Part shown: one piece after another, positions 1 to 3,922 of the stretch
Layout: each line of letters starts with the position of its first letter
How positions within the stretch are numbered: position 1 is the stretch's first letter
NCBI GenBank assembly: GCA_018882725.1
Contig: VERK01000143.1
Span: 1 to 5,791 of the forward strand
Source: Actinomycetota bacterium
GTDB taxonomy: Bacteria; Actinomycetota; Acidimicrobiia; Acidimicrobiales; Ilumatobacteraceae
Direction of reading: 5' to 3'
Length of the DNA stretch: 5,791 nucleotides
The notes under the pieces: model-generated
Seen by the model: only the letters and a program-made list of their open reading frames with translations
Databases searched by the model: none
Told to the model about the DNA's origin: nothing
Made by a program: the position numbers and the translations under genes

Positions 1-932
1 TCGTAGGCCGGGGCGACTTCCACGATGTCGATGCCCACCACGTCGTGTTCGAGACACAGCGTGCGGACCATGCGCAGTAGATCGGCCGCGACGATGCCAC
101 CGGGCTCGGGTGTGCCGGTGCCCGGGGCGTAGGCCGGATCGAGACTGTCGACGTCGATGGAGATGTAGAGCTTGTCGGCCGAGGCCAAGGCTTGGTCGAC
201 CGCCTCGCGCATGACGGTCTGGAAGCCGCGCTCCCAGATGTCGTGCATGGTGAACCAGCGCATTCCTTGCGCGCCCATCCAGTCGAACACGTCCTTCGGC
301 GGCCAGTAGCCACGCAGACCCACCTGCACGAAGTGCGAACCGGGAATGGCTCCGCTCTCGATGAGTCGACGCATCGGCGTGCCGTGGCTGGCGAGATTGC
401 CGCCGATGATGTCGGCGGTGTCGGCATGAGCATCGAAGTGAACCATGCCGACGTTGCCGTAACCATGAGCAGCCGCCACTGCAGTCGCGGACGGCCAGGT
501 GATGGAGTGATCGCCGCCGAGCACCAGCGGGACGATGTGGCGATTCGCCACTTCGGCGATGCGGGCCTTGATGTTGGCGTGGCTGAGTTCGGTGAGTCCG
601 TGCGGACAGTAGGCATCACCGAAGTCGACGACTTCGAGCCAATCGAAGATTTCGATACCGAGATCCATGTGGTACGTGCCCGGTTCGTACGCCTGGGTAC
701 GAATCGCGCGCGGACCGAATCGTGCGCCGGGGCGATTGGTGGTGGAGTTGTCGAACGGCGCACCCACGATGGCCACGTCGGGTTGCCACGCATCGAGATC
801 GGATGGCTCGGTGAGGAACGGACGCTGGCCGAACGTGGAAAGACCGCCGAAGCTGTAACCGAGGTCGAGTTGCTCGCGAAGTCCGTCGGGAAGTTCGCGT
901 CGCGGAGTGTCGCGCCCGTCGGCTGAGGCCAT
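1..932 (-). CDS. speB: Agmatinase/ureohydrolase family protein (3' end outside window)
   Basis: Manganese-dependent ureohydrolase of the arginase/agmatinase fold, a cytoplasmic enzyme that removes urea from a guanidino compound; agmatine to putrescine is the usual annotation. The 310 visible codons show every metal-site motif: GGDHSI (residues 139-144, ligand His142), HFDAHAD (165-171, Asp167, His169, Asp171) and SIDVDSLDPAYAPGTG (258-273, Asp260, Asp262), plus GIDIVEV near 300-306. The segment GAPFDNSTTNRPGARFGPRAIR (57-78) is typical of bacterial agmatinases; note it begins the conserved core after a roughly 50-residue N-terminal extension. The start is the ATG at 932. It has no Shine-Dalgarno sequence, but a TAGCGT box lies 7 bases upstream, suggesting a leaderless mRNA; a GTG at 941 is an alternative. 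The family also includes guanidinobutyrases and guanidine hydrolases, and the motifs alone do not decide the substrate. The C-terminus is cut off by the window edge. No polyamine gene is visible nearby. Confidence 0.93.
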   Translation of the reverse strand, partial: MASADGRDTPRRELPDGLREQLDLGYSFGGLSTFGQRPFLTEPSDLDAWQPDVAIVGAPFDNSTTNRPGARFGPRAIRTQAYEPGTYHMDLGIEIFDWLEVVDFGDAYCPHGLTELSHANIKARIAEVANRHIVPLVLGGDHSITWPSATAVAAAHGYGNVGMVHFDAHADTADIIGGNLASHGTPMRRLIESGAIPGSHFVQVGLRGYWPPKDVFDWMGAQGMRWFTMHDIWERGFQTVMREAVDQALASADKLYISIDVDSLDPAYAPGTGTPEPGGIVAADLLRMVRTLCLEHDVVGIDIVEVAPAY

Positions 933-939
933 GCGCGTC

Positions 940-945
940 ACGCTA
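940..945 (-). promoter_or_regulatory. Candidate -10 box for leaderless transcription of the ureohydrolase gene
   Basis: TAGCGT reads on the minus strand and matches the actinobacterial TANNNT -10 pattern. It ends 7 bases before the ATG at 932, so transcription would start at or next to the start codon. No clear -35 element is seen. The same geometry recurs before the genes at 3364 and 3923. Confidence 0.5.
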
Positions 946-956
946 CCGATACATGA

Positions 957-1008
957 CGAGAGCCCCGAGTGGTGCTGCCGGTTACCCGGCGCTCCATCGG
1001 GGCTCTCG
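957..1008 (-). repeat. Long stem-loop: 12-bp perfect outer stem, GTAA-capped inner stem
   Basis: The arms CGAGAGCCCCGA (957-968) and TCGGGGCTCTCG (997-1008) are perfect reverse complements over 12 bp. Inside, 970-972 can pair with 994-996. A second perfect 5-bp stem, 977-981 with 986-990, closes a 4-base loop. On the minus strand that loop reads GTAA, a GNRA tetraloop. No T-run follows on either strand, so it is not a classical intrinsic terminator. It lies 25 bases upstream of the ureohydrolase start and is the last member of the hairpin array at 957-1287. Confidence 0.8.
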
Positions 1009-1067
1009 AGATCGAGGTCATCCACCAGCGATCGATCGAGGGTTGTTACCCTTCGCTCGCTCACTTG

Positions 1068-1101
1068 ACTCGCCCGTCGGAGTTGCCCCCGGCGGGCGAG
1101 T
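1068..1101 (-). repeat. GCAA-capped hairpin, array member with the longest uninterrupted fold
   Basis: ACTCGCCCG (1068-1076) is the exact reverse complement of CGGGCGAGT (1093-1101), a 9-bp stem. After one mispair (1077/1092) the minus strand continues with five pairs, 1078-1082 with 1087-1091, one of them G-U, closing the tetraloop GCAA (1083-1086). Confidence 0.75.
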
Positions 1102-1129
1102 GCCATTTCAGGGTCCGATCCGTGTGGCC

Positions 1130-1145
1130 CGGAAGTTGCCCTCCG
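1130..1145 (-). repeat. GCAA-capped hairpin in the array
   Basis: Six minus-strand pairs join 1130-1135 with 1140-1145, one of them G-U (1134/1141), around the loop GCAA (1136-1139). GGGTC (1111-1115) and GACCC (1147-1151) can add an outer helix across an internal loop. Confidence 0.6.
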
Positions 1146-1169
1146 AGACCCCGAACCCACCGGCGCCCG

Positions 1170-1194
1170 CATGGTTGCCCACGGGTCGCCCGTG
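1170..1194 (-). repeat. GCAA-capped hairpin overlapping a competing CACGGG hairpin
   Basis: Bases 1170-1174 pair with 1179-1183 on the minus strand (one G-U at 1171/1182) around the loop GCAA (1175-1178). It shares bases with a second perfect inverted repeat, CACGGG (1180-1185) with CCCGTG (1189-1194), so the two hairpins exclude each other. That could be a structural switch or chance. Confidence 0.5.
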
Positions 1195-1255
1195 CGAACC
1201 TCCCCATGCCACCTCGGGAGGTCTCCCTCGCGAAGCGGCCGATCGGAGATCCGAA

Positions 1256-1287
1256 TGTGTGTGCCGGGGTTGCCCCCGTCACCCACA
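1256..1287 (-). repeat. GCAA-capped hairpin with interrupted long stem
   Basis: Five G-C pairs, 1265-1269 with 1274-1278, close the minus-strand loop GCAA (1270-1273). After a mispair the stem resumes with GTG/CAC (1261-1263 with 1280-1282), then after another mispair with TGTG/CACA (1256-1259 with 1284-1287). This makes 12 paired positions in total. Confidence 0.7.
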
Positions 1288-1388
1288 GGACGTCGATGAC
1301 CTCTCCCGAGCCGCTCGTGTGGCCGGGACCCACTAGAGGGCCGGAGCCCTGCGCTGGATCTCGTCACCGTTTTCGTCCCGGTGAGAAG

Positions 1389-1417
1389 ACTGTGCCAGTC
1401 ACATAAGTCCTGGTCAA
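1389..1417 (-). promoter_or_regulatory. Weak candidate promoter for the minus-strand hairpin array
   Basis: The minus strand reads TTGACC at 1417-1412, five of six matches to the -35 consensus. A 17-base spacer follows, then CACAGT at 1394-1389, only a partial -10 match. Transcription would begin near 1382, just before the first stem of the structured region. The -35 element and spacing are good but the -10 is poor. Confidence 0.25.
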
Positions 1418-1427
1418 GGGATATTTT
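1398..1427 (+). promoter_or_regulatory. Weak candidate promoter for the leader peptide and cimA
   Basis: GTCACA (1398-1403) and TATTTT (1422-1427) are separated by 18 bases. TATTTT fits TANNNT and lies in the most AT-rich ten bases of the intergenic region. Start near 1434 would give about 145 bases before the leader peptide. No TA dinucleotide occurs in roughly 1500-1580, so a TANNNT promoter closer to the leader peptide is unlikely. Confidence 0.3.
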
Positions 1428-1524
1428 TCTACTCACAGGGTTATCCCCGAACTTTCCCGTCAATCCACAGAAATCGGGGATTTGTTCACTCTTGATTCAC
1501 ACCGTTGCCCACAGGTCGTCCACA
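1401..1524 (+). other. AT-rich segment with DnaA-box-like nonamers
   Basis: Bases 1401-1500 are 56% A+T by count, clearly above the surrounding sequence. Same-strand nonamers resembling the DnaA box (TTATCCACA, or the actinobacterial TTGTCCACA) occur at 1441 (TTATCCCCG), 1461 (CAATCCACA), 1505 (TTGCCCACA) and 1516 (TCGTCCACA). The last two match TTGTCCACA at 8 of 9 and sit 11 bases apart. More degenerate copies lie at 1018 and 1279. ATCCCCGA (1443-1450) and TCGGGGAT (1474-1481) form a perfect 8-bp inverted repeat around the second box. The flanking genes diverge, as expected at an origin, but no dnaA or dnaN is visible. Function is unproven; it may simply be promoter DNA. Confidence 0.3.
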
Positions 1525-1553
1525 GACATCGGCGGCTCCGCGTTGACGCTTCG

Positions 1554-1571
1554 GTCAACCGAACGGTTGAC
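1554..1571. promoter_or_regulatory. Perfect palindrome GTCAACCG-AA-CGGTTGAC upstream of the leader peptide
   Basis: Two 8-bp arms (1554-1561 and 1564-1571) flank an AA centre, a form common for dimeric repressor operators such as TetR-type sites. As RNA it would be a hairpin ending just before the leader peptide's ribosome binding site. A third half-site, GTTGAC at 1542-1547, can instead pair with GTCAAC at 1554-1559, so two mutually exclusive hairpins are possible. Whether it acts as DNA operator or RNA element cannot be told from sequence. Confidence 0.45.
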
Positions 1572-1580
1572 TGAGGGGCG

Positions 1581-1631
1581 ATGAACGCCATGTCTGCTTC
1601 CGCCGCCTTTGCGATCATCATTATTCGCTAG
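1581..1631 (+). CDS. Isoleucine leader peptide of the cimA attenuator (MNAMSASAAFAIIIIR)
   Basis: This 16-codon frame ends in TAG and contains four consecutive Ile codons (ATC ATC ATT ATT, 1614-1625) just before Arg and the stop. It is preceded by a purine-rich GAGGGG (1573-1578). That is only 2 bases from the ATG at 1581 but 11 from the in-frame ATG at 1590, so the peptide may really start at 1590 (MSASAAFAIIIIR). GGCG (1577-1580) and CGCC (1586-1589) can enclose the first ATG in a small hairpin. A stem-loop abuts the stop and an intrinsic terminator follows within 30 bases, then a gene of isoleucine synthesis. This is the classic layout of ribosome-mediated attenuation: a ribosome that stalls for lack of charged tRNA-Ile would prevent termination. 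The regulatory role is inferred; the codons and terminator are seen directly. Confidence 0.85.
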   Translation: MNAMSASAAFAIIIIR

Positions 1632-1654
1632 CGCACGGGGTCGTCCTCGTGCGC
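1631..1654 (+). promoter_or_regulatory. Stem-loop abutting the leader peptide stop codon
   Basis: GCGCACG (1631-1637) pairs perfectly with CGTGCGC (1648-1654). Three more pairs (one G-U) extend the stem to 10 bp around the loop TCGT (1641-1644). Its first base is the last base of the TAG stop, so a ribosome at the stop would open it. It is the likely pause or antiterminator-control helix. CGTG (1648-1651) can alternatively pair with CACG (1656-1659), which would remove the base of the terminator stem. Confidence 0.65.
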
Positions 1655-1656
1655 AC

Positions 1657-1686
1657 ACGCCGCCCAGTGGGCGGCGTTTTTGTTTT
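1657..1686 (+). terminator. Intrinsic terminator of the cimA attenuator
   Basis: A 9-bp perfect stem (1657-1665 with 1669-1677, core CGCCGCCC/GGGCGGCG) with a 3-base loop runs straight into TTTTTGTTTT (1677-1686). It lies between the leader peptide stop and cimA, so it would end transcripts before the structural gene. CGCCGCC at 1601-1607, inside the leader peptide, duplicates the 5' arm and could compete for the 3' arm. GGCGGC at 1531-1536 can pair with either copy. Confidence 0.9.
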
Positions 1687-1738
1687 ACCGCTCACGAAAC
1701 GACCGCGACCAACCGATAACCACGACCAAGAAGAACGA

Positions 1739-1744
1739 AAAGGA
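1739..1744 (+). promoter_or_regulatory. Ribosome binding site deciding the cimA start
   Basis: AAAGGA lies 9 bases before the ATG at 1754, a good distance. The next in-frame ATG (1763) would be 18 bases away. A GTG further upstream at 1649 falls inside the attenuator and can be excluded as a start. Confidence 0.7.
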
Positions 1745-1753
1745 ATCAGCGAC

Positions 1754-3337
1754 ATGAGCGACATGATCGAAGTCTTCGACACCACGTTGCGCGACGGCCT
1801 GCAAGTGGAAGGCGTGTCGGCCACGGTGGAGGACAAACTCCGTATCGCCGAACAACTCGACCATCTCGGTGTTCACTTCATCGAGGGTGGTTGGCCGGGA
1901 GCCAACCCCAAGGACATCGAGTTCTTCGCGCGCGCCGCACATGATCTCCGCTTGTCAACGAGCACGCTGGTGGCCTTCGGCTCCACGCGTCGTCCGCGCG
2001 GAAAGGTCGATGACGATGCGACTCTGCGCAACCTTCTCGATGCCAACACCAGTGCGGTGTGCATCGTGGCGAAGAGTTGGGACTACCACGTTCTCGAAGC
2101 GCTGCAGACCACGCTCGACGAGGGTGAGGCGATGATCGCCGACTCGGTCGAGTACTTGGTGGGTAACGGTCGCCGCGTTCTGGTCGACATGGAGCACTTC
2201 TTTGACGGTTACAAGCGCAACCCCGAGTTCGCGCTGCGCGCGCTCGAAGCGGCGATCGTGAAGGGTGCGTCGCACGTCGTTCTGTGCGACACCAACGGCG
2301 GCAGCCTCCCGCACGAGGTGCAGAACATCGTGGCCGATGTGAAGCGCCACATCGGAAACGACGCCGTCATCGGCATCCACTGTCACGACGACACCGGTTG
2401 TGCCGTGGCCAACTCGGTGGCCGCGGTGCTGAGCGGCGCTCGCCACGTGCAGGGCACGCTCAATGGTTTGGGCGAGCGGACTGGCAACACCAACCTCACC
2501 ACGGTCATTCCCAATCTCCAGTTGAAGATGGGTTACGAGTGCCTGCCCGCTGGTCGTATCGAGAGGCTCACCGCCGTGAGCAATCACGTGGCCGAAGTGT
2601 TGAACCGTCCCCTCAATCCGCAGGCTCCGTACGTGGGTGCGTCGGCGTTCGCTCACAAGGCTGGTCTGCACGTGAGTGCGATCGCCCGGGCCAAGGATGC
2701 ATACGAACACGTCGACCCCGATCTGGTGGGCAACGGAACGCGCTTCGTTGTGAGCGAGATGGCCGGACGCGCGACCATCACCATGAAGGCCGAAGAGCTC
2801 GGCTTGCCCATGGATGGTCCGGCGGTCAACCAGGTGATCGACGATCTCAAGCGTCTCGAGCACGAGGGCTACCACTTCGAAGCCGCTGACGCTTCGCTCG
2901 AACTGCTCATGCGGCGCGCGACCGGTTGGGAGCAGTCGTACTTCCGCGTGGAGAGCATGCGTGTGATCACCGACGAGACGATGACTGGTGCATTCAGTAC
3001 CGAGGCCACGGTGAAGGTGTGGGTGGGCCCCGAGGGCTCGGCCACCCGTCACGTGTTCACGGCCGAAGGAAACGGTCCGGTCAATGCGATCGACAAGGCG
3101 TTGCGCGCCGCCGTGATGCAGGCCTACCCGCAGATCGCGCGTGTTCACCTCACCGACTACAAAGTGCGCATCCTCGATGGGGCAACCGCGACCGGCGCGG
3201 TGACCCGTGTACTCATCGACGCGAGTGACGGCGAGCGCACCTGGACCACCATTGGTGTGAGCCCCAACATCATCGAAGCCTCGTGGCGAGCCCTCGAGGA
3301 ATCATTGGTGTACGGACTCCTGCACGCTTCGAACTGA
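1754..3337 (+). CDS. cimA: Citramalate synthase
   Basis: Cytoplasmic enzyme of the DRE-TIM metallolyase family that condenses pyruvate with acetyl-CoA to (R)-citramalate, opening the threonine-independent route to isoleucine. The 527-residue length fits the CimA family. The catalytic barrel shows DTTLRDG (9-15, metal ligand Asp14), FIEGGWPGANPKD (42-54, characteristic of CimA rather than classical 2-isopropylmalate synthase), VVLCDTNGG (175-183), the metal pair His209/His211 in GIHCHDDTG, and NGLGERTGN (237-245, ligand Asn245). AFAHKAGLHVSAI marks the linker region near 300. The C-terminal part (roughly 380-525) matches the LeuA-type dimerisation and allosteric domain, where isoleucine feedback would act. 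The residue after HCH is Asp212, where many relatives have Asn. Upstream lies an Ile-rich leader peptide with a terminator, which independently supports the isoleucine assignment over a leucine-pathway LeuA. The main alternative is a LeuA-like enzyme of other specificity. Confidence 0.93.
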   Translation: MSDMIEVFDTTLRDGLQVEGVSATVEDKLRIAEQLDHLGVHFIEGGWPGANPKDIEFFARAAHDLRLSTSTLVAFGSTRRPRGKVDDDATLRNLLDANTSAVCIVAKSWDYHVLEALQTTLDEGEAMIADSVEYLVGNGRRVLVDMEHFFDGYKRNPEFALRALEAAIVKGASHVVLCDTNGGSLPHEVQNIVADVKRHIGNDAVIGIHCHDDTGCAVANSVAAVLSGARHVQGTLNGLGERTGNTNLTTVIPNLQLKMGYECLPAGRIERLTAVSNHVAEVLNRPLNPQAPYVGASAFAHKAGLHVSAIARAKDAYEHVDPDLVGNGTRFVVSEMAGRATITMKAEELGLPMDGPAVNQVIDDLKRLEHEGYHFEAADASLELLMRRATGWEQSYFRVESMRVITDETMTGAFSTEATVKVWVGPEGSATRHVFTAEGNGPVNAIDKALRAAVMQAYPQIARVHLTDYKVRILDGATATGAVTRVLIDASDGERTWTTIGVSPNIIEASWRALEESLVYGLLHASN

Positions 3338-3351
3338 CCCCCTCGCACAAC

Positions 3352-3357
3352 TACGCT
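3352..3357 (+). promoter_or_regulatory. Candidate -10 box for leaderless transcription of the 172-residue protein gene
   Basis: TACGCT fits TANNNT and ends 6 bases before the ATG at 3364, within the 26-base gap after cimA. No Shine-Dalgarno sequence is seen before that ATG. The spacing matches the boxes at 940-945 and 3911-3916. Confidence 0.45.
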
Positions 3358-3363
3358 TCGAAC

Positions 3364-3882
3364 ATGGCTGCCCCCAAGCACGCGCCCGCTCCGGTGATCG
3401 ACGACGTTCGTTCGTATTCGTCACCCGACTTCGTTCCGTCACCCTGGACGCCCGATCGTCCTGGCGACCTCGAGGCCGGTCAGCCGTCGGGGGAGCGGCT
3501 CGGTTATCAGGGGCCCGACCAGGGTTACGGTCTCACCCTCGCCAACCGCTTTCGTCCGCGTCTGCACACCGGTGAGCTGGCGGGCGACGATGCGGTTCGC
3601 GGCTGCCTGAACATCGCGTTGCGTCGAGCGTCACTTTTCGGCCGTGCACCGGTCGTTCACGATCTCACGATCGCGTTCACGATGTGGGGTTTCCTCGATG
3701 CCAATCCGCCGGCCGACCTCGTGACGCGACGTGTCGAGTTGTTCGAGGGTGTCGGTCACGTCCATCACTACAAAGAGGGTCGACTCATCGCCGACCTCGT
3801 TCCCGAATCGACGTTGCGGTCCACACCGGCTCAGGTCGCGGCGGCGTATCCGGGTTCGTGGCGTTTGCTCACGGGTGCCTGA
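3364..3882 (+). CDS. Hypothetical protein, 172 residues
   Basis: I do not recognise a named family, although the sequence reads like a conserved actinobacterial protein. It starts with a Pro-rich, probably disordered segment (residues 1-50, with PSPWTPDRPGDL at 25-36). A likely globular part follows: GPDQGYGLTLANRF (50-63), a basic helix GCLNIALRRASLFGRAP (80-96), HDLTIAFTMWGFL (99-111), a His cluster GHVHHY (131-136) and PESTLRSTPAQVA near the end. No signal peptide, membrane segment or cofactor motif is visible. The ATG at 3364 is chosen because it follows a TACGCT box by 6 bases and leaves a 26-base gap after cimA; an in-frame GTG at 3283 would overlap the cimA end by 55 bases. It lies between cimA and an acyl-CoA dehydrogenase gene, but neither neighbour reveals its job. 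Confidence 0.8.
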   Translation: MAAPKHAPAPVIDDVRSYSSPDFVPSPWTPDRPGDLEAGQPSGERLGYQGPDQGYGLTLANRFRPRLHTGELAGDDAVRGCLNIALRRASLFGRAPVVHDLTIAFTMWGFLDANPPADLVTRRVELFEGVGHVHHYKEGRLIADLVPESTLRSTPAQVAAAYPGSWRLLTGA

Positions 3883-3910
3883 CCAACTGTCCCGTCGACG
3901 CACCAGCGTT

Positions 3911-3916
3911 TAGCCT
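3911..3916 (+). promoter_or_regulatory. Candidate -10 box for leaderless transcription of the acyl-CoA dehydrogenase gene
   Basis: TAGCCT fits TANNNT and ends 6 bases before the GTG at 3923. It lies in the 40-base gap after the upstream gene, and no Shine-Dalgarno sequence is present. It supports GTG 3923 as the true start. Confidence 0.5.
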
Positions 3917-3922
3917 GGGCGC

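Larger units (their letters stand above)
957..1384 (-). ncRNA. Candidate structured RNA: array of GNRA-capped hairpins (family unknown)
   Basis: This stretch has no convincing gene but is dense in inverted repeats. The plus-strand motif GTTRCCC occurs at 981, 1045, 1082, 1135, 1174 and 1269. In all but the 1045 copy its TTRC core is the loop of a hairpin, so on the minus strand each is a GYAA tetraloop closed by G-C pairs. In the hairpins around 1082, 1135 and 1174 a plus-strand A-C mismatch (1081/1088, 1134/1141, 1171/1182) becomes a G-U pair on the minus strand; only one position (1077/1092) favours the plus strand. This points to a minus-strand RNA that could be free-standing or the 5' leader of the ureohydrolase gene. 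Other stems are 1198-1204/1216-1222, 1337-1341/1346-1350 and 1364-1369/1379-1384. I recognise no known RNA family. Both ends are guesses. Confidence 0.4.

Noticed and set aside
192..926. Long plus-strand open frame of 244 codons
   Set aside because: It is the antisense shadow of the ureohydrolase gene, whose minus-strand frame carries all the family motifs.
957..1008. Intrinsic terminator
   Set aside because: The stem is strong but no run of T follows on either strand.
1301..1350. Guanidine-I (ykkC) riboswitch call
   Set aside because: Only short look-alike strings are present; the conserved GGUCCGAGAG and AAAAG-containing parts are missing and AGGGC forms its own small hairpin, so it is kept as a query, not a feature.
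957..1384. RNase P RNA, tmRNA, SRP RNA or a T-box for the structured region
   Set aside because: The hallmark conserved strings of these RNAs were looked for by eye on both strands and not found.
953..1406. Overlapping open frames on both strands in the intergenic region (for example 953-1336, 969-1406 and minus 1061-1333)
   Set aside because: Their proteins are low-complexity Arg/Pro/Gly mixtures with no motif, they overlap each other, and the stretch is better explained by inverted repeats.
1649..1753. GTG at 1649 as the start of cimA
   Set aside because: The extra 35 codons would run through the terminator hairpin and T-run; the ATG at 1754 has a well-placed AAAGGA and the protein then begins as CimA proteins do.
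1869..3228. Open frames overlapping cimA on both strands, including minus 1955-3148 (397 codons)
   Set aside because: They are shadows of a high-GC gene; only the 1754-3337 frame shows family motifs.
3283..3363. GTG at 3283 as the start of the 172-residue protein
   Set aside because: It would overlap the cimA coding end by 55 bases and add 27 unmotivated residues; the ATG at 3364 has a TANNNT box at leaderless distance.
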